A stretch of 64,000 bases of DNA. Source: Trinickia caryophylli (GTDB lineage Bacteria; Pseudomonadota; Gammaproteobacteria; Burkholderiales; Burkholderiaceae). Location: positions 806,001 to 870,000 of the forward strand of contig NZ_CP139971.1 of NCBI RefSeq assembly GCF_034424545.1, given 5' to 3'. The first letter of the stretch is position 1. Every line of letters begins with the position of its first letter. Below, one piece after another: positions 27,672 through 37,212 of this stretch. Under the pieces are notes generated by a model. That model did no database searches. It saw nothing but the letters and a program-made list of their open reading frames with translations, and had not been told where the DNA came from. The translations under genes and the position numbers were made by a program.

Positions 27672-30227
27672 TCAATGCCGCGTGCGATCGAGTGCAAGCA
27701 GGCCAAGCAACAACTGGATGGCGCCTCTCATCAGGCGTGCGTATCCACCCACGCCCATCAGCACCACTTCCTTCAATCCGGCGAGCGGCACGTCTTCCTC
27801 GGTGCGGTCGTGCGCACCGAGCCAGGCATCGGCGCGCCCGAACGTGCACTGCACGAGACGTCGCTCGTCGTCGAGCGAAAGCGTCTCGAACTGCACGCCG
27901 AGATGCCGGCCGACATAGCGGCTCACGCGCACCGCAAAGTGAAAGAGCCTGTCGCCACGGCTCAGCGAAACGTCGAGCGTATCGCCCACCGCCAGCGGCA
28001 GCCGTGTGTCGGGCAGCTCGAGCCCGAGCCCGCCGGTGGAGTAGTCATGCGTCATGCACGCGAGCGTCGTGCCGTCGCGCAGCACCAGCGTGGCGGGCAC
28101 GCGCATCGCGATCCGATGAGTCACGCGCACCTGCCTGGCCTCGCTCGCGACGCTCACGGCCGCGCCCAGCAGAATCAGGTTGTAGACGGTCCAGGCTACG
28201 TTGAGCACGATCGTCTGCGTTTCGTCGCCCGCGCCGAAGAAGAGCCGGTAGACACCGATCGCAAACGCCGAGGCGTTCATCGCGAGCAGCACGAGGTAGG
28301 GTTTCGAAACACCCCAGTCGAAGTAGCCCTCGTCGATGCGCCCGCCCTTGTCCGTCACGTTGAACTTGCCGTGCTTCGGGCTGAAAAAAGCAAACGTCGT
28401 GGGCAATGCGATATACCACGCCAGCACGGACTCGTACACCTCCGCCCAGAACGAATGCCGGTACTTGCCCTGCATCCGCGAATTGGCGATGTTCGCCAGC
28501 ACGATGTAAGGCAGCACGAAGCTCGCCACCGCCGTGGCGGACGCGTTGATGAAGTAAAGCTGAAAGAAGAGGTACGCCATCGGCATCACGAGGAACACGA
28601 GACGCGGCACCCCATAGAAGAAGTGCAGCATCGCATTGCCGTAACAGATACGCTGGAAAAAGCCGAGCCCCTTGCCGAGAAACGGATTATCGATGCGAAA
28701 GATCTGCGCCATGCCGCGGGCCCAGCGCACGCGCTGCTTGATGTGTCCCGCGAGGCTCTCGGTCGCGAGGCCCGCGGCCTGGATCGTCGGCAAATAGGCG
28801 GTGGTGTAGCCGCGCCGGTGCAGTCTGAGCGCGGTATGGGCATCTTCCGTGACGGTCTCGACGGCAATCCCGCCCACCTCCTCGAGCGGCGCGCGCTTGA
28901 TGATGGCGCACGAGCCGCAAAAGAACGACGCGTTCCAGAGATCGTTGCCGGCCTGCACGAGGCCATAGAAGAGCTTGCCTTCGTTCGGCACGCGGTGAAA
29001 CGTCCCGAGATTGCGCTCGAACGGGTCCGGCGAGAAAAAGTGATGCGGCGTCTGCACCATCGCGCAGCGCGGATCGCGCAGGAACGTGCCCATCGTCGCT
29101 TGCAGGAACGAGCGCGTCGGCACGTGATCGCAGTCGAAGATCGCGATGTACTCGCCTTGCGTGCGCTTCAACGCGCGATTGATGTTGCCGGCTTTCGCAT
29201 GGCGGTTGTCCTCGCGCGTGAGGTACCCGATGCCCGCGTCCCGCGCGAACGCCTCGAATTCGGGGCGCCGCCCGTCGTCGAGCAGGTACACGCGCAGCTT
29301 CCCGGTGGGCCAGTCGATCCCCTGCGCCGCGAACACGGCCGGGCGCACGACCGAAAGCGGCTCGTTGTAGGTCGGAATGTAGATGTCGACGCTCGGCCAG
29401 TCGTCGGGGTTGGCCGGCAGTTGCGCGATCGGTCGGTTGAGCGGCCATGCCGTCTGGATCAGCCCGAGCGTGAGGATCAGCCACGTATAGGCTTCCGCGC
29501 CGAAAAGCGCATAGCCGACGATGGCCTCGGTGGGCGTCCGGAAGTCGAGCGTCTGCGTGACGCGCCACCAGATGTAGCGGCTCATCGCGAGCAGCGACAG
29601 CGTCCCGAGCAGCAGGATCGGCAAGCGCCCGGGAAAACGCCGGATGATCAGCGCGAGCACGAGCGTGACCGCGAAGAACTGCAATTGCGGGCCCGGCTGC
29701 AACGGCGTCAAGCCTGCGCCCGTCCACAACAACATGCCGGCCACGACGACGATGGGCAGCAGCCAGCGCAAGTGCCCGATACGTTCCGTGCCGGCCTCGA
29801 TGCGCTCGCCCCAGCGCTGCCATGGCAGCAGCCCAATGAGCGCTTCGATACGCCGCCAGATGCCGCGGATCAGAACGAAGCCCGGCACGAGCCAGCGATC
29901 GATCCAGTCGAGGGCCGCGCGCGCCCTTGCACGTGCCCTGACGTGCGCGGATTGCGCATGAAGACGCGGTGGGCGGACGAACGCACGCCAGAGCCACGCG
30001 CGCGCGCTGTGCGGATCGAGCACGCCCCACTCGCGCGCGAGCGCGAGCAGGCCCGCGCGCAGCATCCCGCGCGCGAAGTCGGGTTTGCCGTTGCGCGGCG
30101 GCTGAAAGAAGATCCGCACGATCCAGTCGAGCGGCGAGCGCTCAGCGGGCAGACCGAGGCCGAGCGCGATCCAGTCGATGAGCCGCCGGCGCCAGCCCTG
30201 CCGAGTACGATCGCCTGCGCCGTTCAT
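27672..30227 (-). CDS. bcsA: Cellulose synthase catalytic subunit BcsA
   Basis: Encodes 851 residues from the ATG 5 bp after the bcsQ stop. N-terminal membrane helices are followed by a GT2 domain with YIPTYNEP, LLDDGRR, the DxD in FDCDHVP, TED and QRVRWARG. More membrane helices follow. The C-terminal PilZ domain has RVTHR (RxxxR) and DYSTGGLG (DxSxxG), the c-di-GMP binding signature, so synthesis should be switched on by c-di-GMP. It polymerises UDP-glucose and pairs with BcsB. It is unusual in lying near the distal end of the operon. Confidence 0.95.
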   Translation of the reverse strand: MNGAGDRTRQGWRRRLIDWIALGLGLPAERSPLDWIVRIFFQPPRNGKPDFARGMLRAGLLALAREWGVLDPHSARAWLWRAFVRPPRLHAQSAHVRARARARAALDWIDRWLVPGFVLIRGIWRRIEALIGLLPWQRWGERIEAGTERIGHLRWLLPIVVVAGMLLWTGAGLTPLQPGPQLQFFAVTLVLALIIRRFPGRLPILLLGTLSLLAMSRYIWWRVTQTLDFRTPTEAIVGYALFGAEAYTWLILTLGLIQTAWPLNRPIAQLPANPDDWPSVDIYIPTYNEPLSVVRPAVFAAQGIDWPTGKLRVYLLDDGRRPEFEAFARDAGIGYLTREDNRHAKAGNINRALKRTQGEYIAIFDCDHVPTRSFLQATMGTFLRDPRCAMVQTPHHFFSPDPFERNLGTFHRVPNEGKLFYGLVQAGNDLWNASFFCGSCAIIKRAPLEEVGGIAVETVTEDAHTALRLHRRGYTTAYLPTIQAAGLATESLAGHIKQRVRWARGMAQIFRIDNPFLGKGLGFFQRICYGNAMLHFFYGVPRLVFLVMPMAYLFFQLYFINASATAVASFVLPYIVLANIANSRMQGKYRHSFWAEVYESVLAWYIALPTTFAFFSPKHGKFNVTDKGGRIDEGYFDWGVSKPYLVLLAMNASAFAIGVYRLFFGAGDETQTIVLNVAWTVYNLILLGAAVSVASEARQVRVTHRIAMRVPATLVLRDGTTLACMTHDYSTGGLGLELPDTRLPLAVGDTLDVSLSRGDRLFHFAVRVSRYVGRHLGVQFETLSLDDERRLVQCTFGRADAWLGAHDRTEEDVPLAGLKEVVLMGVGGYARLMRGAIQLLLGLLALDRTRH

Positions 30228-30232
30228 CGTCG

Positions 30233-31012
30233 TCACTCCGCGCGGGCCGCAGCAGGCGCATGCCGGCCCTCGAGCCACGCGTCGAGCCAGTTGGCCACGC
30301 CGTGCAGATCGTGCGATGCCTGCGAGTGCGGTGCATCGTCGAAAAGCCAGCTTCCGCGCGCGAACGATTCGGGCATCGCCGCGTCCAGATGCACGCGCTG
30401 CGCGAGCAGCGGCACGGCGCCCGCCGCGGCGCGCAGCATCGCAAGCGCGTCGCGCTGCATGTCGCGTACGGGATTGAGGCGATTGACGACGATCGCGACC
30501 TCGGCCCCCGTTTGCCGCAGCACCGGCAGCCGCCTCACGAGCGTGGCGCATGCGGCGGGCTCGGGCGGCGTCACGCACAGGATCAGATCGGCGCAGCGCG
30601 CGGCCTGCACGGCCTGCTCGCTCGGGTAGCGCGGCGTATCGACGAGCACGACGCCACCCGCGGGCAGCGCGATCTGTGCAATCGCATCGGCGAGCCAGCC
30701 CGGTTGCGCCGCAAGCTTTGCATCGGCCTGAAAGCGCTCGCTGTCCGTGAGGTCGCCGTACGGCACGAACAACACGCCGTCCGCATTGCGCCACGTATGC
30801 GCGTGCCACGCGGTTTCGCGCCCGACGAGCGCGGCGCCGAGGCCTGCACGCGCGAATGCATCGAGGCCCAGATGCGCACCGAGCAGGTTCTGCGCGTCGA
30901 GCTCGAGCGCCACCACCTCGCGGCGCCGGCGTGCCAGCAAAACGGCCAGTGCGGCGGCAAGCGTCGTTCTGCCGGCCCCGCCCGCGGTCGATATGAAAGC
31001 GACGGTCTTCAT
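30233..31012 (-). CDS. bcsQ: BcsQ/YhjQ ParA-like cellulose localisation ATPase
   Basis: Encodes 259 residues starting MKTVAFISTAGGAGRTTLAA. The ParA/MinD P-loop is degenerate: the deviant Lys is Ala and the P-loop Lys is Arg (AGGAGRTT in place of KGGVGKTT). DTPRYPSEQAV matches the Walker B region. The start overlaps the bcsF-like stop (ATGA). E. coli BcsQ also has an altered P-loop, so a binding or scaffold role is likely, though ATP hydrolysis is uncertain. Confidence 0.85.
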   Translation of the reverse strand: MKTVAFISTAGGAGRTTLAAALAVLLARRRREVVALELDAQNLLGAHLGLDAFARAGLGAALVGRETAWHAHTWRNADGVLFVPYGDLTDSERFQADAKLAAQPGWLADAIAQIALPAGGVVLVDTPRYPSEQAVQAARCADLILCVTPPEPAACATLVRRLPVLRQTGAEVAIVVNRLNPVRDMQRDALAMLRAAAGAVPLLAQRVHLDAAMPESFARGSWLFDDAPHSQASHDLHGVANWLDAWLEGRHAPAAARAE

Positions 31013-31218
31013 CGCACGCGCCCCTCCTGCATCTCGGATTGCGGCAGCAAGCGGCCCTCCAGCACCACGGGCTCGATCTCGCAAGGCACGGCCTCGCGCG
31101 GATCGAACTCCCTGCTTACACGCAAACCGCGCCGCGAACCCGTGTGCTGGCGCACGATCCATACCGGAATGGCCAGCACGATTCCGGCTATGAACGAAAT
31201 CAATAAAAGAGCGGCCAT
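31009..31218 (-). CDS. bcsF: Small membrane protein, BcsF-like
   Basis: Encodes 69 residues with one N-terminal membrane helix (MAALLLISFIAGIVLAIPVW) and a charged cytoplasmic tail. It starts 1 bp after the bcsE stop and overlaps bcsQ. Size, topology and its place after bcsE match BcsF, which recruits BcsE to the membrane. Direct sequence similarity is weak, so the name rests mainly on context. Confidence 0.6.
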   Translation of the reverse strand: MAALLLISFIAGIVLAIPVWIVRQHTGSRRGLRVSREFDPREAVPCEIEPVVLEGRLLPQSEMQEGRVR

Positions 31219-31219
31219 C

Positions 31220-33226
31220 TCATCTCTCCTCGACGGCGCGCAGCGGCATCGCGCAACGCTCGGCAAAGCGCCGCGGCGGAGCTGTGCGTAGCGGCACCGC
31301 GGCACCCGCAGCCACGCCGGCAGCCGCGGGAACAGGCGCCTGGGCCGGGTTCGCGCGTGCGTCGTCTATTGCGCGTTCCACCGCCTCCGGGCGGGCCTTC
31401 GTCTCGCCCGCGCCATTCGTTTCGGTGTCCTGAACGATGCCCGACGAGCGATTGCGCTCCGGAATGGCGGCGCTCGACAACGCACCGGGCTCAGCGGGCT
31501 CAGCGGGCTCAGCCGCGAAGAGATCGCTGTAATCGGCCAACGGCGACCGGCGGTCCGCTTCGGCCAGCGCCACCATCTCGCGCCCGATGCTGTCCTCGGC
31601 CAGGAACACGACCTGGTCCGACCACGTCCGTACGGGTGAATCGAAAATGCGTGCGAGCGCGGCGTCCGCATCGGGCAGACGGCAGGCAAACAGAAATACG
31701 TACATATGGGCGGCATCGGCCGTGAACACGTCGCCCGCGCGGCGCGGGGCGCAACGCCTCAGCGCATCCACGTGCGCAGCCGAGGCCAGCAGCGTCAGCT
31801 TGGCCAACACATGCGGCAGTTGCAGCATCGCGCCGCGCGCGAGCACGTCCTGCACACGCTCGCAAAATGCCTTCGCGGGCAGGTAACCGCGCACGTCGTC
31901 GGCGAGCGCCGCGGCAAGCGATGCCTTGTAGTCGGCGGCGATGGGCCGCGTATCGAGCTGCCCCTGGAGCGATCGCAGCAGCGACTGCATCCGCGAAAAC
32001 GGCAGATCCCGGCCGAGCAGCAGGTTCGCGCCGAGGCTGAGCAGCAACAGCTCGTACTGATGACGCAACGCCTGCTGCCGCTCGACGACGACGATCTTCA
32101 GCGCACGGCCGCATTGCCGGCGCAGCGTGTGCACGGCCGCGCACAAACGCTCGAGCCCGGCGCCGTCGGTATAGTCGAGCAGCACCGTCGCCGCCACGGC
32201 GCCACGGCTCGTTTCGACGGCCGCGTCGATGTCGTCGACGATCTCCCACTCGTCCGGGACCCACGTCTCGTTCGACACGACGGCACGTGTCGCCACCATA
32301 CGCTCTTCGTCACGCGCGAGCAGCGTCCCCATATGCCCGCGCCCGGCCCCGACCGCGTCGGGCGCGACCGTCAGCTCGCCGCTCTCCGTGAAGCGCAGCG
32401 CATGCACCTCCGCCGTGACGAGCGCCCGGCCCGCACGCCAGAAATCCGCGAACCACAGCAATTCGCCATGCGCGCGGCGCATGCGGGCAACACCGGCGCA
32501 GGCGCCATGAAATTCGCCTCGGCTCGAATGGCTGGCCTCGTCGTCGAACCGCTCCTCGCGCGCGATGACGTCCGCGTCGTCGAACGGCTGGGCGGGCGTG
32601 GGATGAACGATCAGCAAGAGCGTGACGCCGCGGCGCGCGCACCAATCGGCGAGCAGGCGCCCTTCGCGCGCGAGTGCCGCCGGGTCCTGCCAACTGAACC
32701 AGCGCTCGGCGCCCTCCACCAGATAAAGCGAGCCCGGCCGGAACCCGAACCGCTTGAGCGCGCGCAACGCACCGATCAGCCGCGCGAATGGCGGCGCGAC
32801 ACCGACGCGTGCGCTGCCCGGCGCGGGAGAAGATGCTTCGGCATCGGTTGCCGCCGCGGGAGGCATCGACAGCACGTTGAGCTTGCGCGGCCAGCCGCGG
32901 GCGGGCACCCCTTCCTCGAAGCCGAGCGCCCGCATGCGCTCGGCGATCTGCGCCTGCGTTCTGGCAAGCACCACCGTGACGTGGCGCGTTGCGGCGTGAC
33001 GTGCGGTGTTCCAGATCAGCGCATCGCAAGGCTGCGTGCGCGGCATCGCATAGACCACATAGAAGCTGCCCGGCGCGAGCTGCGTCACGTCATCGGGAAG
33101 GTCCGCGATGGCAAGCCGCGAGCCTTTCGTCTCGCGGCGTGCGAACGCCTCGCCGGCGGCGGTGCGAAAGCTCGCGACGAGCCCCGTGCCGAGCGAGGAT
33201 CGCGGCCGCTTGGATGCTTCGCTCAT
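31220..33226 (-). CDS. bcsE: c-di-GMP-binding cellulose regulator BcsE
   Basis: Encodes 668 residues starting MSEASKRPRSSLGTGLVASF. It has an N-terminal NTPase-like region, a middle region with VLARTQAQIAERMRALGFE, and a C-terminal GIL-like domain around LGANLLLGRDLPFSRMQSLL that should carry the c-di-GMP site. The last 100 residues are a low-complexity Ala/Pro/Glu tail. BcsE works with BcsF to raise cellulose output. It lies 86 bp after bcsC and nearly touches bcsF. Confidence 0.85.
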   Translation of the reverse strand: MSEASKRPRSSLGTGLVASFRTAAGEAFARRETKGSRLAIADLPDDVTQLAPGSFYVVYAMPRTQPCDALIWNTARHAATRHVTVVLARTQAQIAERMRALGFEEGVPARGWPRKLNVLSMPPAAATDAEASSPAPGSARVGVAPPFARLIGALRALKRFGFRPGSLYLVEGAERWFSWQDPAALAREGRLLADWCARRGVTLLLIVHPTPAQPFDDADVIAREERFDDEASHSSRGEFHGACAGVARMRRAHGELLWFADFWRAGRALVTAEVHALRFTESGELTVAPDAVGAGRGHMGTLLARDEERMVATRAVVSNETWVPDEWEIVDDIDAAVETSRGAVAATVLLDYTDGAGLERLCAAVHTLRRQCGRALKIVVVERQQALRHQYELLLLSLGANLLLGRDLPFSRMQSLLRSLQGQLDTRPIAADYKASLAAALADDVRGYLPAKAFCERVQDVLARGAMLQLPHVLAKLTLLASAAHVDALRRCAPRRAGDVFTADAAHMYVFLFACRLPDADAALARIFDSPVRTWSDQVVFLAEDSIGREMVALAEADRRSPLADYSDLFAAEPAEPAEPGALSSAAIPERNRSSGIVQDTETNGAGETKARPEAVERAIDDARANPAQAPVPAAAGVAAGAAVPLRTAPPRRFAERCAMPLRAVEER

Positions 33227-33312
33227 CGCGTGAGGCTCCTCGATGTGTCGTCCGCGCGGTGCGCCACGTTTCGGTATGAGCGGTCCATGAACAAGCTCCT
33301 CATTTTCGATCC

Positions 33313-36300
33313 TCAATAGCTCGAATAGAGCCGCACGGGTGCCGGCGAGAAACCGTTGTCGTCCTTGCGCGCGTCGAACGAGTAGCGCACATAGACCATG
33401 GCCGAGCTTGGCGCATAGTCGTGCGCATGATCGATTTCGACCCGCGCGCCTGCGACGAAACGCGGGCTGAAACGGTACTGGACGGTGCCCCTCACGCCAT
33501 AGGAAAAACCGAGGCCGCTCGAGCCGCCGGCATAGAAGAGACTCGACAAGGTCTGGGCGGATGCGGCGCTCACCCCGCTCGGCAGCCCGTTCGGGAAATA
33601 GGGAGAATTGCGCTCGTACGAACTCGATACGCCCACCGTCGTCGTCAAATCCCATTTGAACCCGCCGTGGCGCCCGCTCCATTCGATCGGCACACCCAGC
33701 GACAGATAGCGCTGCGGACTGTAGTAGCCGCCCTGTCCGTAGCTGTAATAGCGCAAATTCTTCGTGTAATGCCATGCATTGCCGACGAGTCCCGTCGCTA
33801 CGCGCATGTTCGCACGTTCGTAGACCGGCACGGTGAATCCCGTGCGCAGCGTCACTTCCTCGTTGCGCGCGACGTTGACGCCGGTCAGCACGCCGGCGCC
33901 CAGATCCGAAAACACGTTGACGCGGCCGATGTCGATGCCGGTGTGCCAGTCGATGCCGTCGCGCCGCACGCCGCCCCAGACGGCGTTCGTCCACGGGTCG
34001 CGCAAGCCCGCGTAGGACAGCTCGCTGCCCGTCTCCGGCCGCCGCGAGGCCGCGATCGAGAAGCTCGCGGGACCCGCGTCGAAGCGATAGCGCACACCGC
34101 CCACGAGGTAATGGACGGGAAAACCGATAGGCGTCGTCCCGAAATCGATGCGCCACGCATCCGACAGATAGCCGGCTCCCATGCCCACGCCATTGGCGCG
34201 CTGACGGGCGGTGAGCAGCTTGTCGCTCGTAGGCGCCGTCGCCCAGCCCGAGTACGTGCCGAACGTGGTCACGGCGTAGCTCGGCGAGTCGCTCATCTCG
34301 AGCGTGCCCGCATCGAGGTGCACGACGTCCGCATGGAAGAAGAAGTGACCGTCGTAGCGATACGGGATCTGCACGTAGACGGGCACCTGCTGTGCGTGAT
34401 AGTCCGAGATGCCCGGATCGCCTGATTTGTAGGCGGGCAGCCAGCCCGCCTCGATCTCGGGATCGCGCCGCGCCTCGAGGCCGGCCAGTGCCGATTGCGC
34501 GGGCGTGCCGTCGGGCGCGCGCGAAAACACACCGGTCGCGCGTTCCTGCTCGAGCGACTCGCGATAGAGCGAGGCGGCCTCGTCGTAGCGCCCCATGTCC
34601 TCGGCCAGCCTGCCCTCCTCTACTGTCACGTCAGGGCGGGTCGGATAGGCCACGCGAAGCGGCGACACCACTTGCATCGCTTCCCTGGGGCGCTTCAATG
34701 CGGCGAGCCGCCGCGCCGCCGAAAGGCGCACGTCGACATCGTCGGCCGGCGATGCCTCGAGCACGCGCCGTACGATCGCCAGCGCCTCGCCATGCGAGCC
34801 GCTTTGCTCCAGCACGCGAGCGAGCGCGAGCTGCGCATCGGGATCGTCCGGCGTACGCGCGAGCACAGGCGCGAGCGCCCGCCGCGCGGCCGCGTAATGT
34901 CCCTGCGCGCGCTCGACGTCCGCGAGTTCGAGCGCGTACCGCTTGTCCCGCTTGGCCGCGGGGCTCGCGCGCTGCAACAAGCGGCGCGCGCGCGCAGGAT
35001 CGCCGGCGTCGAGCGCGGCATCGGTTTCGCGAAGCACGAGGCGCAACGCCTGGTCTTCGAGCCGCACCATCTGCTCGGCATCGAGGGTCTTCTCGCGCCT
35101 GAGCGCGCCGAGCCACGCATCGAGCTCGTCGTTGCGTTGCGCGCTGCCCAGCAAGTCCCCGTATCGCAGCCGCACGTCGGCATCGGTCTCGCGCCGATGT
35201 GCGCGCATCCAGTCGTGCATGAGCGCCACGCCGCGCCCGGGCTCGCCCGCATCGATCCAGGCCGCCCCCACGGAAGCGGTGACATACGGGTCGTCCGCGC
35301 CGAGCACGCGTGCACGTTCGAGTGACGCCTCCGCGTCATCGTGGTCGCCGCGCGCAAGCTGCCGGCGCGCCTCGCCGAGCGCCGCCTGCGCGTCGAGCCG
35401 TCGCGACAGCGCCCGCATGGCGTCGGTGCGCGCATCGTCCGCGATCGGCGCGAGCGCCGCCTGTGCGCCGGCCGTATCGTCGATCGAGTTGAAGTAAAGG
35501 GCAGCCGCGTAGCGCATCTGCGCCGACGCATCGGCTACGAGCCCGTCGTCCATCACCGCGCGGCCCAGTTGCGGCAAGCCGATGTCGCGATAAAGGCGGG
35601 CCAGCGCGAAGCGCGTCCACGGCGCATCGGGGGCGAGCCGCAGCGACTGTTCGTAGCGCTCGGCCGCCGGGCCCTTCTTGCCTGCGGCCAGCAACCGCTC
35701 GGCCTCGTTCGTGAGCGTGTCGGCGCGCAATTGCGCGAGCTCCGAGCGCGCCTCGCGCATGTCGAAGCGCGCTTGCAAAGCGTCGAGAAACGACGCGACT
35801 TCGTTCTCGCGTCCCGTCGACAACAACAATTGCCGCATGCCGCGCGCCGCATCCATGTTCGGCTCGCGCGCCGCAAGCAACTCGCGCAGCAACGGCTCGG
35901 CAGCCGCCCAATTCCGCTGGGCGAGCCACGCATCGGCAAGCAGCGTCTTGGCCTGTGCGTTCGTTCGATCCATCGCGAGTGCCGCTTCGGCTGCGCGGGC
36001 GGCATCCGGGGCCCGTCCGGCCGCGGCCGCTTCGCGCGCCTCGGCGATCGTTCCCCAAAGCAGCGCCGTGCGCGCGAGGCTTTCCCATTTCGAGCGGTCG
36101 TCGGACGACAGCGCCGCCGCCCGCTGAAACAACGCGCGGGCCTCGGCATGGCGCGCCTCGCGCAAACGCACGAGGCCGAGCCCGCCCACCGCGTCGGCAT
36201 CGCTTGCGCGCGCCTGCGCCGCACGCGACAGCAGTGCATCGGCCGCCGGCACATCGCCGCGCGCAAGCGCGCGCAGGCCCTGCTGCTGGGCGATATAGTC

Positions 36301-37212
36301 GGGATCGCGCTCCAGCCGCCGACGCGCCTCGATCTGCGCGTCCAGCCCGGCCAGACGTTCCTCGAATTCGCTATCGCCGGGTGCGAGCCGCAAATAAGCA
36401 CGCAGCGCGTCTGCATAGACGACGTCCGCGCCGGCGGATTGCAGGACGTGGCGCCACAGGTTCATCGCGGCCGTATGATCCACGTCGTCGCGCCGCGCGA
36501 GACTTCCCGCGAGGCGGTTCGCTTCGGCCCGCGTCTCGCCACGTCGGTTGAGCAGCTCGGCCAGGACCAGCCCGGCGTCGGTATCGCCGGGATCGTCGGT
36601 CACGCGGCGCTTCAACGCGCTCACGGCTAAGACGTAGCCCTCGGGCGTACCGGCGACGATGCGGTAGTACTCGGCACCGAGCGCGCCAGGCGGCGCCCCG
36701 TGGGGGAACAATACGGCGAGTTTCTGTCCCGCTTCCTGCGCCCGGCCGCTGCGGGCCAGGAGCCTGACGGCGGCAAGCGCTTCGCGTCCGCTCGTCGCCG
36801 CGCGAAACTCGTCTTCGACCTGCAGCGTCGCAGGCGCGTTCGGCGCCTTCGTCTTCAACTGCTCGAGCAACACCAGCGCGCCGCGCGCGTTGCCAAGCCG
36901 CAAGTCGATGCGCAGCGCCTCGGCCACGAGCGCGGGATCGTCGGGCGCGACGAGCAGCGCTTTTTGGATCGCCTGCAGCGCGAGATCGTCGCGATGCTTG
37001 GCCGCCCACATGCGCGCGGTCGCGACGAGCCGTGCCGCAGCCGTGCGCGCGGCAGGCTGCGCATCGGGTGCCGGCACGGCACGCGGCGCCGGCATGACCC
37101 GGCCCGGCTGCGCGGCGGCGGCCTGCCCCGCCCACGCACCCAAGGCGAGCACGGCAATGCGCACGAGACGCACGATTGCGCAACGAGCGTTCAGCTTGAC
37201 ACCGCCGGACAT
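33313..37212 (-). CDS. bcsC: Cellulose export protein BcsC
   Basis: Encodes 1299 residues from MSGGVKLNARCAIVRLVRIA, preceded by AAGGA. The start lies 22 bp inside bcsZ. A signal peptide ends near AGQAAAAQ. About 900 residues of TPR repeats follow, rich in Ala and Arg with LARLYRDIGL-type helices. The last 350 or so residues form the outer-membrane beta-barrel (BCSC_C), ending RYSFDARKDDNGFSPAPVRL. It guides cellulose through the periplasm and outer membrane. Confidence 0.93.
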   Translation of the reverse strand: MSGGVKLNARCAIVRLVRIAVLALGAWAGQAAAAQPGRVMPAPRAVPAPDAQPAARTAAARLVATARMWAAKHRDDLALQAIQKALLVAPDDPALVAEALRIDLRLGNARGALVLLEQLKTKAPNAPATLQVEDEFRAATSGREALAAVRLLARSGRAQEAGQKLAVLFPHGAPPGALGAEYYRIVAGTPEGYVLAVSALKRRVTDDPGDTDAGLVLAELLNRRGETRAEANRLAGSLARRDDVDHTAAMNLWRHVLQSAGADVVYADALRAYLRLAPGDSEFEERLAGLDAQIEARRRLERDPDYIAQQQGLRALARGDVPAADALLSRAAQARASDADAVGGLGLVRLREARHAEARALFQRAAALSSDDRSKWESLARTALLWGTIAEAREAAAAGRAPDAARAAEAALAMDRTNAQAKTLLADAWLAQRNWAAAEPLLRELLAAREPNMDAARGMRQLLLSTGRENEVASFLDALQARFDMREARSELAQLRADTLTNEAERLLAAGKKGPAAERYEQSLRLAPDAPWTRFALARLYRDIGLPQLGRAVMDDGLVADASAQMRYAAALYFNSIDDTAGAQAALAPIADDARTDAMRALSRRLDAQAALGEARRQLARGDHDDAEASLERARVLGADDPYVTASVGAAWIDAGEPGRGVALMHDWMRAHRRETDADVRLRYGDLLGSAQRNDELDAWLGALRREKTLDAEQMVRLEDQALRLVLRETDAALDAGDPARARRLLQRASPAAKRDKRYALELADVERAQGHYAAARRALAPVLARTPDDPDAQLALARVLEQSGSHGEALAIVRRVLEASPADDVDVRLSAARRLAALKRPREAMQVVSPLRVAYPTRPDVTVEEGRLAEDMGRYDEAASLYRESLEQERATGVFSRAPDGTPAQSALAGLEARRDPEIEAGWLPAYKSGDPGISDYHAQQVPVYVQIPYRYDGHFFFHADVVHLDAGTLEMSDSPSYAVTTFGTYSGWATAPTSDKLLTARQRANGVGMGAGYLSDAWRIDFGTTPIGFPVHYLVGGVRYRFDAGPASFSIAASRRPETGSELSYAGLRDPWTNAVWGGVRRDGIDWHTGIDIGRVNVFSDLGAGVLTGVNVARNEEVTLRTGFTVPVYERANMRVATGLVGNAWHYTKNLRYYSYGQGGYYSPQRYLSLGVPIEWSGRHGGFKWDLTTTVGVSSSYERNSPYFPNGLPSGVSAASAQTLSSLFYAGGSSGLGFSYGVRGTVQYRFSPRFVAGARVEIDHAHDYAPSSAMVYVRYSFDARKDDNGFSPAPVRLYSSY

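Noticed and set aside
27675..30629. A 984-codon plus-strand frame opposite bcsA and bcsQ
   Set aside because: Arg/His-rich composition with no motif. The minus-strand genes have all catalytic motifs.
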